Notes: generated by a model from the sequence alone, not told the origin. A stretch of 64,000 bases of DNA from Thermoproteota archaeon (GCA_027491415.1 JAOZFH010000050.1:1-64000); one strand, 5' to 3'. Positions 49,641-58,215 are shown, counted from the first letter of the stretch. Numbers and translations are program-made.

Positions 49641-50007
49641 AGGTCGACGGGGTTCGCTGAGGGAGAGGTGGGACGAGGTTAGGAGGGCCTTCCTAGAGAG
49701 GTTCGAAAGGGACATAACGGAGGAGGATCTCCTCAGGGAGGGGGAGAGGGAGAGGCTCCTGATCGAGGTCGAGGCCCGCCTGGACGAGCTGTCCATTGAA
49801 GGAAAAGATCTGCTCGTGTACGCCGCCGCTGAGGGAGAGGAGGAGGCGGGGAGGCTCTTCGTCTCGCTGAGGATCCCCGTGGCAGCGGTCTTGGCCGCGC
49901 TGGCGGCAGGGGGATTGAGTCCTACTCGGGCACAGGGCCAGGGAGCTGATCAGGCTGCCGAGGGAGCCAGCGGGGGATTGGAGCTGACCTCCTCGCTTCA
50001 AGGCTAG
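49640..50007 (+). pseudogene. 5'-truncated coding remnant
   Basis: An open stretch without a usable start reads SLRERWDEVRRAFLERFERD, then ITEEDLLREGERERLLIEVE, ARLDELSIEGKDLLVYAAAE and a hydrophobic IPVAAVLAALAAGG, ending at TAG 50005. A different frame just before contains GIRALEVEVDGVR, suggesting a frameshift near 49655. Composition looks coding, but no family is recognised. Confidence 0.35.
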
Positions 50008-50021
50008 CCTGCCTGCGCGTC

Positions 50022-51238
50022 TCACTTGGGCGAATTAGATCTGCTCCCTGCCTCAATCTTCGGGAGAGTCAGGCTCACGGCCAGCGCCAGCGCCTCCAGC
50101 CCGGCGGAGGCGGCGAAGGCGCCCTCGAGCCCCAGGCCAGAAAGGAGTCCCGCTAGGGCTGGTCCCAACGCCCCGAACGCCCTGGTGAAGGTTCCCTCTA
50201 TGGCCACCGCCTTGCCCCTGTCCTCCTCCGGGAAGGCGTCCATCGTGTAGGCCAGCAGGCCGGGGGAGAAGAGTGGCGTCAGCGCGCCGGCCAGCAGGGC
50301 CGCGTAGAAGAGAACCGGGATCAGGGGGGCGAGCGCCAGGCAGGCGAAGACGGATGTAGCGACGACGTAGGTCGCGGAGTAGAGCCTCCTCCTGTCCACC
50401 CTGTCCGCCAGCGCCCCGCCGGCGAGGGACAGGGCGGCGCGGGCGGCGTACCCAGCGGAGTAGGCCGAGAACACCTGGCCAGCGGAGAGGCCGACGGACT
50501 CGCCGAGGAGGGGGACCAGAGGGTAGGAGCCGTAGGCCAGGGCGTCGAGGGACTTGATGACGCAGAACCTGGCCAGCAGCCCGCGGTTTGCCATGGAGCG
50601 GAGGTCGGACAGCGCGGAGGGGGGCTGAACCTGCCCGAGCCGGAGCCCGTCTTTGCGGATTCGTACCCTGGGAGCCTCAGGGCCGCCAGCCCGGCCAGGG
50701 CGAGGGGGGCGCCGGCCAGAGCGAAGGTCCACCGCAGCCCGAGCCTCGAGGCCACCAGGGCAGAGCCCGCGGTGCCCAAGGCCATGGCCGAGGAGAGCAG
50801 GAGGCCCCACACGCCGAAGGAGAGACCCCTCCCGCCGCTCAGCCTCGCCAGCATGGGGGCCGTCGGCACCCTGGCCACAGACCCTGCGGCATAGGAGGCC
50901 AAGTAGAGGGCAGCGACGGCAGCGGCCCCCGAGGCCGCCCCGAGGGCCGCGGCGCCGAGGCCCGACGCTATCGCCCCGACGGCCATCTGAAGCGCTCCGC
51001 CCAGCCTGTCGGCCAGGACACCCGCTGGCACCCCTATCGCCATGCCCAGGAGCCTGGAGGCCGTGAGGAGCGCGCCGTAGGCCTCGGCAGAGGATCCGAG
51101 CTCCCTCAGGTAGAGGGGGAGCGACACGCCGACGACCGACCTGGAGAGGGCGTCGGCGAAGATGAGGGAGTACAGGGTGAGAAGCTCCGGCGTCAGGATC
51201 CCTCTGACCCTCGACTCATCTCTCTCAGGTCGAGCCAA
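50022..51238 (-). pseudogene. MFS transporter interrupted by one frameshift
   Basis: The N-terminal half (from TTG 51238) has six helices and the MFS loop GVPAGVLADRLGGALQMAVG; the C-terminal half (frame 50022-50630) has six more with GGALADRVDRRRLYSATYVV and FPEEDRGKAVAIEGTFTRAF. The halves are in different frames. The break is at a run of six G on the plus strand (50619-50624): with seven, the frame would read SGRFSPPSALSDLRSMANRG without interruption. This may be a sequencing or assembly error, a recent mutation, or slippage that allows some full-length protein. The first 46 nt overlap the preceding PqqD-like gene. Confidence 0.8.
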
Positions 51239-51513
51239 ATAACTCCCCTCTCGGAGAGCTTTAGGATCAGCCTCCAGGCGGCTCTAATCAATTCCTGCGG
51301 GGGGTCTTCGGATGTGAAGGCTTCCCCTAAAATATCCTTAAGGGTTCTAGGGCCGTCGGACAAGCTCAGTATCTTTACAACGACTTCGCTCTTAGCCACC
51401 ATGAACTTCCCGTTAGACTTGTTCAGGATTAGCGGGGGATCCGGTGGCTTGATTCTAATGATGGCATCAGGCGACCTACTGGGCCTGATTTCGAGAATCT
51501 CCTTCACATCCAT
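51193..51513 (-). CDS. PqqD-like (RRE-type) protein
   Basis: A 106-residue protein with the PqqD pattern: a strand-rich start (PPLILNKSNGKFMVAK), then SEVVVKILSLSDGPRTLKDI and ELIRAAWRLILKLSERGVIW. PqqD-type domains bind leader peptides for radical-SAM maturation enzymes. None is in this window, so the protein is an orphan here, next to a transporter of exporter-like type. A ribosome site GAGGAGGT lies 7 nt before ATG 51513 and a TATA-like CTTAAGAG just before it. Confidence 0.6.
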   Translation of the reverse strand: MDVKEILEIRPSRSPDAIIRIKPPDPPLILNKSNGKFMVAKSEVVVKILSLSDGPRTLKDILGEAFTSEDPPQELIRAAWRLILKLSERGVIWLDLREMSRGSEGS

Positions 51514-51539
51514 CTCTCTAACCTCCTCTTAAGCGCGCG

Positions 51540-51876
51540 CTGATCGATGCAATGGCCAAGCTGGAAGAGGAAGCTTCGTTTTATGACTGCTACAGGGAAC
51601 TCCTCCGCTTGAGGGTGCCCATAATTGCTGTGGAGGGTAACAACGATTACACAGCCATAGAGAAAGGGGCTTACTTCTGGGAGAAATACTTCGGGCCGCT
51701 CTACGGCGTAGTTCAGGTTAGACTTCTTATTTGTGCTCTCGATTCTGATATGGGAAGGGTCTACCCAGATCAATTGGAATTGGGTGGGAGAAAACAATCC
51801 AGAATTACGATGGAATTTCAAAGATATTAATAGCCCACTACCCGTATCACAGCGAAGCCCTGGATTCGAGTTCTGC
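51540..51876 (+). pseudogene. Fragment of a calcineurin-like metallophosphoesterase
   Basis: The plus strand keeps three motifs of the family in order. LRVPIIAVEGNNDY is the GNHD motif with Asn for His, YFWEKYFGPLYG and ICALDSDMGRVYPDQLEL form the middle, and after a shift near 51795 comes NYDGISKILIAHYPYHSEAL with the second histidine motif. The N-terminal GD motif and the C-terminus are missing, so this is a truncated and frameshifted remnant. It is distinctly more AT-rich than its surroundings, suggesting a foreign origin. Confidence 0.6.
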
Positions 51877-52040
51877 TACGTGATACTCCACAACCTTCCT
51901 TGATATGCCGAGTTCTGAAACAAGCTCGGCTAAGTAAGCTTCTCTTCTCATTAGGGACGAGACTACACGGAATCTCACGGCGTGAAAGAGCCCTGCGACG
52001 AAACGCGCGAAACCTGGGTTAAAAATCGGGAGGGGGGCCA
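51847..52040 (-). pseudogene. Truncated winged-helix (ArsR-like) gene
   Basis: The frame reads FNPGFARFVAGLFHAVRFRV, VSSLMRREAYLAELVSELGI and SRKVVEYHVAELESRASL, then stops. This is the N-terminal and HTH part of a wHTH regulator; the wing and C-terminus are missing. The segment 51995-52039 is nearly identical to 49316-49361, where the frame is broken. A TATA-like TTTTTAACC in the repeat may be its promoter. Confidence 0.5.
51995..52039. repeat. Dispersed repeat, copy 2 (copy 1 at 49316-49361)
   Basis: The two copies share GCGACGAAACG, then AACCTGGGT, AAAAA and CGGG in the same order and spacing, about 32 of 35 positions with a single one-base gap. Both are at the 5' edge of a winged-helix gene remnant on the minus strand. 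Confidence 0.65.
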
Positions 52041-52076
52041 AGTGGCCCCACGAGGGTCTCTTGCACGGATCCGCGT

Positions 52077-53684
52077 TCAGTTTGTGCCCTCCTCGCCGAC
52101 ACCCCCGCCCCCGCGCCTCGCTCGTCGGCTGGCCTGAATCCACGCGGCCAGCGCTACGACGGTTCCTCCGAGGACGGTGCCGATGGCAACGGCCACCGGG
52201 GAGGAGAGTCCTCCTCCCGTCCCGGCGGGTGGGGGTGTGGTCGACGACGGCCCCTCGGTCTGTGGGGGCGAGGTTGAGGGGGGCTGAGTCTCGGTCTCCG
52301 CGGGCGGAGCGGTCTCGGTGGGCGGCGGAGGTGGGACCGACACTGTGGCGTTCACGGTGAACCTCTCGCCCCCGGCGACGCAGGTCAGACTCACCGTGTA
52401 GTTGCCTGGTTCGATCCTCTGGTCGACGCGGACGGTCACGGGCTCCGTCTCGACCTCCCCGGACGATAAGTGCACGGGCCCGGACGGAAGTTCAACGGCC
52501 AGCTGCGCGGTGGGTGGGGTGACCGTCCATCCCACCAGCAGGTCGGCCTCAAATCCCCCGAGGGACTGAAGGGTGAGGTTCAGATCGGCCGAGTCCCCCG
52601 GCGAGATCTTCAGCGATTCGGGCGAGAGGGTCACGTTGAGCCCCGCCTCCTCGGTGGCCTCCTCGGGACGCCCTCCGGATGCCGCCCGGTCGAAGAGGTT
52701 CAGGAGCAGGCGGTCGTTTCCATCTGGATCTCCCTGCAGGAAGAAGGCCCACCAGAGGGGGGACCCCACGGCCAGTATCCCGCCCCCGTCCACCTCGGAG
52801 AAGGCGACCATCCCCACGTCCCCCGACTCGCCCGGAATGCCCGCGATCACCAGGGAGTTCGGTGACGAGGCCTCTACCGGGGTTGGCCGGAGCAGCCCCA
52901 CGGCGGAAACGCCTTCCGTGAGCCAGTGCTCCGCCAGCCTGTCCGCCCTAATCCACCCCGATTCCTCCCCATCCCTGAACGTCAGTCCGAACTCGCCCGT
53001 CAGTTGATTCGCCGCGTCCACCGAACCCCTGAAGAAGTAGGAGGCGAAGACCACCAGGTACCCCCCGGACCTGACGTAGGACTTGATGCGGGATTGACTC
53101 ATCGATAACAGGCCCCTCTCGTCGAGGATGATTACGTCGAAGGATTCTAGGCCGTCCGACACCCGATGCCAGTCTTCGCGGAGGACGTAGCTCACGTTGA
53201 CCTCCGCTTCTTCCACGAATCTCTGAAGCGTCGAGAATGCGTTTGGGTTCGTCGTCGACCCTTCAGAGAAGGGCGAGGAGTATACCAAGACGTCGAGCCT
53301 CGGGGTGGAGTCCAGGACCCTTGCGGATACCGGGATCGTCAGGTCGCCTGCATCCGTCTCCACCACTATGGCGCCCCCCAGTTCTCCCGGGGTCGACGTG
53401 TTCACCCTCACCCCCACGAGCCCGGATCCGCTCGGATTGCGGATCTCCGGGTCGGAGTAGACGATCTCGATCCAGCTCGGCCCCGAGCTGATCCTCACCA
53501 TGTTCGCGTCGGTCACCCTGAAGCTCCCTTCCACCACGGCGCCAACGTAGACGGAGCCGAAGTCCAGCTCGGGCGGCATTGCCTGTGGGGTCTGCGCGGC
53601 CCCGACTGGAGAGGCCGCATGGAAGGGGGCAGAGGCTAGTGCGAACAGGCAGAGGACCAGCGCAAGAAGCACAGAACGACTCAT
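52077..53684 (-). CDS. Secreted, membrane-anchored protein with GATase-like and beta-sandwich domains
   Basis: A 535-residue precursor. A signal peptide (SVLLALVLCLFALASAPFHA) is followed by an immunoglobulin-like start, then an alpha/beta region of glutamine-amidotransferase-like type (RLDVLVYSSPFSEG, FDVIILDERGLLSMSQSRIK, SYVRSGGYLVVFASYFFRG, GGGILAVGSPLWWAFFL), a CARDB-like beta-sandwich (NVTLSPESLKISPGDSADLN) with many Asn-X-Thr/Ser sites, a Pro/Thr-rich wall-spanning linker (about 455-500) and a C-terminal membrane helix with RRARRGGGG. It is probably a glycosylated surface protein; no enzyme activity is proven. Confidence 0.7.
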   Translation of the reverse strand: MSRSVLLALVLCLFALASAPFHAASPVGAAQTPQAMPPELDFGSVYVGAVVEGSFRVTDANMVRISSGPSWIEIVYSDPEIRNPSGSGLVGVRVNTSTPGELGGAIVVETDAGDLTIPVSARVLDSTPRLDVLVYSSPFSEGSTTNPNAFSTLQRFVEEAEVNVSYVLREDWHRVSDGLESFDVIILDERGLLSMSQSRIKSYVRSGGYLVVFASYFFRGSVDAANQLTGEFGLTFRDGEESGWIRADRLAEHWLTEGVSAVGLLRPTPVEASSPNSLVIAGIPGESGDVGMVAFSEVDGGGILAVGSPLWWAFFLQGDPDGNDRLLLNLFDRAASGGRPEEATEEAGLNVTLSPESLKISPGDSADLNLTLQSLGGFEADLLVGWTVTPPTAQLAVELPSGPVHLSSGEVETEPVTVRVDQRIEPGNYTVSLTCVAGGERFTVNATVSVPPPPPTETAPPAETETQPPSTSPPQTEGPSSTTPPPAGTGGGLSSPVAVAIGTVLGGTVVALAAWIQASRRARRGGGGVGEEGTN

Positions 53685-53955
53685 GCGGGCATCACTTTCC
53701 CCTAGTGCGCCCTGCCGAAACCCAAAAAGAGCCCCTACACGGGCCGTGAAGGCGACTCTGGGTCAGAGGGTGCATCCTCAGAACTCAGAGGAACAATTTA
53801 ACCATAGCAGCTCTCTGGGGTTCAAATGGAGAGCCAGCAAGGGCCGGAGAGATCTGATTTCACCGCCTTCTGGCCCCCAGCGTCGTCCCTGAGTTCCAGA
53901 GACCCACACAGAGGACGGACGTTCCCAACTCACGCATGACTCCGGAACAGCCTGA
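53685..53955. other. Intergenic region without a recognised gene
   Basis: A TATA-like CAATTTAACC (about 53793-53802) precedes a 37-codon plus-strand frame beginning at the ATG in 53826 (MESQQGPERSDFTAFWPP) that ends near 53939. It has no recognised relatives and may be chance. Nothing else is seen. Confidence 0.3.
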
Positions 53956-54290
53956 TCAGGGCGGTAACGAATCCAAGTGGACCCTCGCCGACCCCTCCGC
54001 GACCTCTATTGCCACCTCCACAGCCCTCCTCAGGGCTGACGCCAAGAGACTCAGGACCTCTCTATCCATCTCGGCCGCTATCTCGGACGAGATGGGGACA
54101 AGAATGGACCCCGCAGGTGCGTCGAGGCCCAGGCGATCCTCCTCCCTCGAGGCCCAGTAGGACACGTAGTTGTGCGGAAAGGTGCCAGCGTGGTGAGACA
54201 GCCTCGCCGGGATCCCCTCAGCCCTGAGCCTTCTCACGATCTCGCCGGCGGGAATGCCGAGGCCACCTCTACCCCATCGCGAAGGTCATG
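53956..54290 (-). pseudogene. C-terminal fragment of pyrrolidone-carboxylate peptidase
   Basis: The frame gives GLGIPAGEIVRRLRAEGIPA, then RLSHHAGTFPHNYVSYWASR and GSILVPISSEIAAEMDREVL. This is the C-terminal third of pyroglutamyl-peptidase I. The catalytic motif is normally SxxAGTYxCN; here it is HAGTFPHN, so the cysteine nucleophile is lost, and the N-terminal two thirds are absent. A short frame MLERVMTFAMG just upstream ends with TAG. Either a true remnant or a small protein with a new role. Confidence 0.65.
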
Positions 54291-54457
54291 ACTCTCTCCA
54301 GCATGGCGGAGTGGAAGGGCCGGGGAAACGGACTTATACCGATTCGGAGTGCCGGTAGGAGGGCACCCTGAAGAAAAGCGACCTGAACACCTGGGGCCTG
54401 CCGTCTGTTCTGGAGGGCTCTCCTTCCCTCAGGAAGCTCTGGGATAGAGCGGTCAGT

Positions 54458-55126
54458 TTGGACAGCAGGCTCGTTCTCGCAGTGGACTTTCTGAGCGGTT
54501 CGAGACCGAAGGAGAGTGGCGTCAGCGCGCTCCTAGAGGAGATCGACGATCTCGCGGTCGGGGTAAAGGTTGGCCTCCCGCTGGCGCTGGAGGTCGGCTG
54601 GGAGGGTCTGTCTCGCCTCGCCTCAAGGTACCCTGAGTTCTACTGGATCGCGGACCTCAAGCTCGCGGACATCCCGGCCGTCGAGATTCGGGTGCTGGAG
54701 GGACTGGCGCTGATGGGCTTCGACGCGGCCATCATCCACCTGTTCCCAATGGGGCTGGAGGAGGTCTCCTCCGCTGCCGCGAAACTGGGGATCGACCTCA
54801 TTGGGGTGGCGGCGATGAGTCACCCCAGAGCGCACACCTTCGAAGAGAGTCTCGAGACGCTGGTGGCGTACGCTCGACAGGTCGGGGTGGAGGGGCTGGT
54901 GGTGGGGGCCACCAAGCCGGGGCTGATTGAGGCCACTCGGTCCCTACACCCCAGGGCCACGATCCTATCGCCGGGGGTGGGAGCCCAGGGGGCAGAGCCT
55001 GGAGCGGCGATCAGGGCAGGAGCAGACTTTGAGATCGTCGGCAGGGCCATAACGCTCTCCGAGAACCCTCGAACCTCTGCCGAGGAAGTCGTCGAGGCTC
55101 AGAGGGGGTGGGCGCGATGGACTTGA
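54458..55126 (+). CDS. pyrF: Orotidine 5'-phosphate decarboxylase
   Basis: Makes UMP from OMP. The 222-residue TIM barrel shows DSRLVLAVDFLSGS at strand 1, the catalytic WIADLKLADIPAVEIRVLEG (DxKxxD), then MGFDAAIIHLFPM, GLVVGATKPGLIEATRSL, ILSPGVGAQGAEPG and FEIVGRAITLSENP. TTG at 54458 gives the normal length. The only clear TATA (ACTTATACC, 54332-54340) is 120 nt further upstream, and the frame is open from a CTG at 54368, so a 30-residue extension is possible. First gene of pyrFEKD. Confidence 0.93.
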   Translation: MDSRLVLAVDFLSGSRPKESGVSALLEEIDDLAVGVKVGLPLALEVGWEGLSRLASRYPEFYWIADLKLADIPAVEIRVLEGLALMGFDAAIIHLFPMGLEEVSSAAAKLGIDLIGVAAMSHPRAHTFEESLETLVAYARQVGVEGLVVGATKPGLIEATRSLHPRATILSPGVGAQGAEPGAAIRAGADFEIVGRAITLSENPRTSAEEVVEAQRGWARWT

Positions 55127-55719
55127 AGGCGGAAATCCTTAGGCTGGGGCTGCTGAGGTTCGGGAGGTTCAGGCTCTCCTCCGGCGAACTGAGCCCTGTC
55201 TACGTGGACCTCAGGCCAGCGGCCTCGCATCCCGACTTCTTCGACTCACTCGTGGAGCGGCTCTCCGCCCTGGTGTTCCTCGGTGGGCACGACGCCGTGT
55301 GCGGCGTGGCCGTCTCTGGCCTGCCGTTGGCCACAGGCGTGGCTCTGAGACTTCGAATACCCCTGCTCTACATCAGAGGACGGCGAAAAGATCACGGGAC
55401 CATGTCAACGCTCGAGGGCGGACTTCAGAAGGGGTGGGACGTGGCTGTCATCGACGACGTGTCCACCACGGGATCCTCGATACTCCGAGCCGTCAGGGCG
55501 CTAAGGTCATCCGGCGCCGATGTCAGAGCCGCCTACGTGGTCGTCGACAGGGAGCAGGGCGCTCGGGAGAGGCTGACAGAGTTCGGGGTGGATCTCAGGC
55601 CGCTGACCACCCTCCTGGGGGTGGTAGAGAGGGGAGTCGAGCTAGGGTTGGTCGATGGGGCGACGGCCGAGGAGGTGCGCAGACACCTGACTGCGACAAG
55701 AGTCGGTGGAAGGGGGTGA
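55117..55719 (+). CDS. pyrE: Orotate phosphoribosyltransferase
   Basis: Joins orotate and PRPP to give OMP. About 200 residues; N-terminal GRFRLSSGELSPVYVDLRPA, AVCGVAVSGLPLATGVAL, the flexible loop GRRKDHGTMSTLEGGLQKG and the PRPP motif DVAVIDDVSTTGSSIL. ATG at 55117 overlaps the pyrF stop by 10 nt; GTG at 55108 is an alternative start. In the same operon as the other three pyr genes. Confidence 0.95.
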   Translation: MDLKAEILRLGLLRFGRFRLSSGELSPVYVDLRPAASHPDFFDSLVERLSALVFLGGHDAVCGVAVSGLPLATGVALRLRIPLLYIRGRRKDHGTMSTLEGGLQKGWDVAVIDDVSTTGSSILRAVRALRSSGADVRAAYVVVDREQGARERLTEFGVDLRPLTTLLGVVERGVELGLVDGATAEEVRRHLTATRVGGRG

Positions 55720-55725
55720 CCAAGG

Positions 55726-56493
55726 GTGCACCTGACGGCGGAGGTAAGAGAGGTCGAGAAACTCACGGCGCGAGTGAAGCTCTACGTCCTGGAGTTGAAG
55801 GAGCGCCTCGGGTCCTGGCCTGGCCAGTTCGTAATGGTCTGGCTTCCGGGATCCGGGGAGATACCGATCAGCGTCGCCAGGGAGAGGGGGCGCGAGATCT
55901 GGCTGGTGATCGCAAGGGTTGGCAGGGTCACCGGGGCCATCCACGAGGAGGTGGGCGAGGGGGCAAGGCTCTGGATCAGGGGGCCCTACGGGCGCGGGTT
56001 CTCCACAAGCCCTGGGAGACACCTGCTCGTGGGCGGGGGCTTTGGCGTGGCCCCGCTGCTCAGGCTAGCAGATGAGCTTCGAGCTCTCGACGGGCCGGTG
56101 GAGGTCTGGGCGGCGCTCGGATTCAAGTCCGCCGACGACGCGCTGCTGCTCGAGGAATTCAAAGAGGTCGTAGACAGGGTGACCGTGTCCACGGACGACG
56201 GCACCCTGGGGGAGAAGGGTCTCGTTACCGACGTGGTGGAGCTGGATTGGCCGAATGTGGTCCACGCCTCTGGACCCGAGCCCATGCTCAGGGCGCTGGC
56301 CTTTTCCTGTCTCCAGAGGGGCGTGAGGCTGGAGATCAGCCTTGAGAGGCGGATGAGGTGTGGCCTGGGGCTGTGCGGATCCTGTGAGGTCGAGTCGACC
56401 GGGATGAGGGTTTGCAGAGACGGGCCCGTCTTCGACGCCAGGCTCCTGGCCTCCGCGGAGTTCGCCAGGCGGTCGCTGGAGGTGTGGGCGTGA
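55726..56493 (+). CDS. pyrK: Dihydroorotate dehydrogenase electron-transfer subunit
   Basis: Carries electrons between dihydroorotate dehydrogenase and NAD. The 255-residue protein has the FAD-binding start (GSWPGQFVMVWLPGSGEIPI), the NAD-binding HLLVGGGFGVAPLLRLADEL and a C-terminal [2Fe-2S] site with MRCGLGLCGSCEVESTGMRV then C, four cysteines in the PyrK arrangement. It starts with GTG at 55726, 6 nt after pyrE; its stop overlaps the pyrD start (GTGA). Together with pyrD it makes a class 1B enzyme. Confidence 0.93.
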   Translation: MHLTAEVREVEKLTARVKLYVLELKERLGSWPGQFVMVWLPGSGEIPISVARERGREIWLVIARVGRVTGAIHEEVGEGARLWIRGPYGRGFSTSPGRHLLVGGGFGVAPLLRLADELRALDGPVEVWAALGFKSADDALLLEEFKEVVDRVTVSTDDGTLGEKGLVTDVVELDWPNVVHASGPEPMLRALAFSCLQRGVRLEISLERRMRCGLGLCGSCEVESTGMRVCRDGPVFDARLLASAEFARRSLEVWA

Positions 56494-57470
56494 GGACTGA
56501 AGGGGGCGTGGGAGCCGAGACTCGGCCCTCAGAGAGATCTGCGGGTGGATGGGCGCTCGAGGTGGAGCTCGCGGGCCTCCGCCTCGCTAATCCGACGGTT
56601 CTGGCCTCCGGAGTGCTCGGGACGTCTGCGTCCCTTCTGGCCAGGGCAGCAAGCTCCGGAGCGGGCGCTGTGACCACGAAGACCCTCACGCTTCATCCCA
56701 GGCGGGGTAACCCCAATCCGGTTGTTGTAGAGTTGGACACGGGGCTCCTCAACTCCATGGGACTCCCAAACCCTGGACTGGAGCCTTTCCTACCCGAGAT
56801 CCGTGCGTACCGGTCCTCCGGCCTCAGGTCACCGCTGATAGGGAGCATCTGGGCGCTTAACTCAGAGGAAGCGTCCACCATGGCATCGATGATTCAAGAG
56901 GCGGGTGCCAACGCGGTGGAGTTGAACGTTTCATGCCCCAACGCTTCTAAGGACGAGCTGGACACTATTGGGAGTGAGCAACTCGTGAGAGAGTTGGTCG
57001 AGGCAGTCAGGCGCTCTGTTAGCGTGCCGGTATTCGTGAAGCTGCCTCCCCTGCACTGGGGGCTCACCAAGCTGGCGGGGGCAGCCGTTGATGCCGGCGC
57101 GGATGTCCTCGTGGCAACCAACGCGCTCAGAGGAATGGCGATTGACGTACGTGCCCGCCGCCCGATCCTCTCAGGGATCACTGGGGGTCTGTCCGGCAGG
57201 GCCCTGAAGCCGGTGGCCCTGAGAGCCGTCTACGAACTCTATGGGGAGTTCGGCGACGAGATCCAAGTAGTGGGGGTGGGAGGCGTACAAGACTGGCGAG
57301 ACGCCGTGGAGTACCTCCTTGCGGGCGCCTCTGCCGTCGAGATCGGGACGGCACTGATCTACCGGGGTCTCAGCGTGTTCAGGAGAGTGGCCTCAGGGAT
57401 CGAGGGGTATCTGCGAGAGGAGGGGTTTCACTCCGTGGAAGAAATCGTAGGGGCCGCTCGCCGCGGGTGA
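56490..57470 (+). CDS. pyrD: Dihydroorotate dehydrogenase, class 1B catalytic subunit
   Basis: Oxidises dihydroorotate to orotate. The 326-residue barrel has ANPTVLASGVLGTSASLL, TKTLTLHPRRGNPNPVVVEL, the catalytic cysteine in AVELNVSCPNAS and the FMN phosphate loop VVGVGGVQDWRDAVEYLLAG followed by ASAVEIGTALIYRG. GTG at 56490 overlaps the pyrK stop. The cysteine base and the pyrK neighbour identify class 1B. Earlier pathway steps (pyrB, pyrC) are not in the window. Confidence 0.95.
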   Translation: MRTEGGVGAETRPSERSAGGWALEVELAGLRLANPTVLASGVLGTSASLLARAASSGAGAVTTKTLTLHPRRGNPNPVVVELDTGLLNSMGLPNPGLEPFLPEIRAYRSSGLRSPLIGSIWALNSEEASTMASMIQEAGANAVELNVSCPNASKDELDTIGSEQLVRELVEAVRRSVSVPVFVKLPPLHWGLTKLAGAAVDAGADVLVATNALRGMAIDVRARRPILSGITGGLSGRALKPVALRAVYELYGEFGDEIQVVGVGGVQDWRDAVEYLLAGASAVEIGTALIYRGLSVFRRVASGIEGYLREEGFHSVEEIVGAARRG

Positions 57471-57542
57471 TCGCCGGCCGCCATTCACCACTCGGCCCCC
57501 TCGGGTAAAATTCAGAAAAAAGTGTGGAGAGGTTCGGGCGGC

Positions 57543-58202
57543 TCACTCGACCTTCTTGTGACAGAACCACCAGTCGAAGCACTCGATCTCTCCAGCCTTG
57601 GCCTTCTCTAGCCTCTCCTTGGCGGTCTCCTCGTCAGAGGCGGGCGGGACTATGACGTGGTCGCCGACCAGCTCGTTCTCGGGCCAGTTGTGCGGAATGG
57701 CCACGCCGTGCTTGTCGGCCACCTGGAAGCCCTTGATCATCCTCAGTATCTCGTCGACGTTCCTCCCGAGCTCCTGCGGGTAGTAGAGGATGGCCCTGAT
57801 TATGCCATTCGGGTCGACTACGAAGACGGCCCTCACGGTGTTGGTGCCCTTGTTCGGGTGAATGAGGCCCAGCGCGCTGGCGACCTTGCCCAGGTCGTCG
57901 GCTATTATCGGGAACTTGATCTCCACGCCGAGCTTCTCCTTGATCCACTCGACCCACTTGATGTGGCTGAACACCTGGTCGATGCTCAGGCCGATGAGCT
58001 CGGTGTTGAGCTCCTTGAACTTCTCGTACCTCTTCTGGAAGGCGACGAACTCGGTGGTGCAGACGGGCGTGAAGTCGGCTGGGTGGCTGAACAGCACGAA
58101 CCACTTGCCGGCGAAGTGGTCGGGGAGCTTGATCTTGCCGTGGGTCGTCTGGACCTCGAGGGTTGGGAACTTCTCGCCCAGCAGCGGAATCCTTCCCTCC
58201 AT
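57543..58202 (-). CDS. Peroxiredoxin (archaeal Prx6-type thioredoxin peroxidase)
   Basis: Reduces hydrogen peroxide and organic peroxides. The 219-residue protein carries the peroxidatic cysteine C48 in [13 protein letters not shown], a conserved Arg in [20 protein letters not shown], and a C-terminal extension with C208 and C214 (ECFDWWFC), as in Aeropyrum-type enzymes that form decameric rings. A TATA-like CTTATAATA (58233-58243 on the minus strand) and the palindrome at 58216-58228 precede ATG 58202. It lies next to the bd-type oxidase operon, consistent with oxygen defence. Confidence 0.95.
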   Translation of the reverse strand: MEGRIPLLGEKFPTLEVQTTHGKIKLPDHFAGKWFVLFSHPADFTPVCTTEFVAFQKRYEKFKELNTELIGLSIDQVFSHIKWVEWIKEKLGVEIKFPIIADDLGKVASALGLIHPNKGTNTVRAVFVVDPNGIIRAILYYPQELGRNVDEILRMIKGFQVADKHGVAIPHNWPENELVGDHVIVPPASDEETAKERLEKAKAGEIECFDWWFCHKKVE

Positions 58203-58215
58203 GATACCACCTACT

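Noticed and set aside
54300-54330. Short frame MLERVMTFAMG upstream of the Pcp remnant as a gene
   Set aside because: Only 11 codons, ended by TAG; better seen as part of the decayed region.
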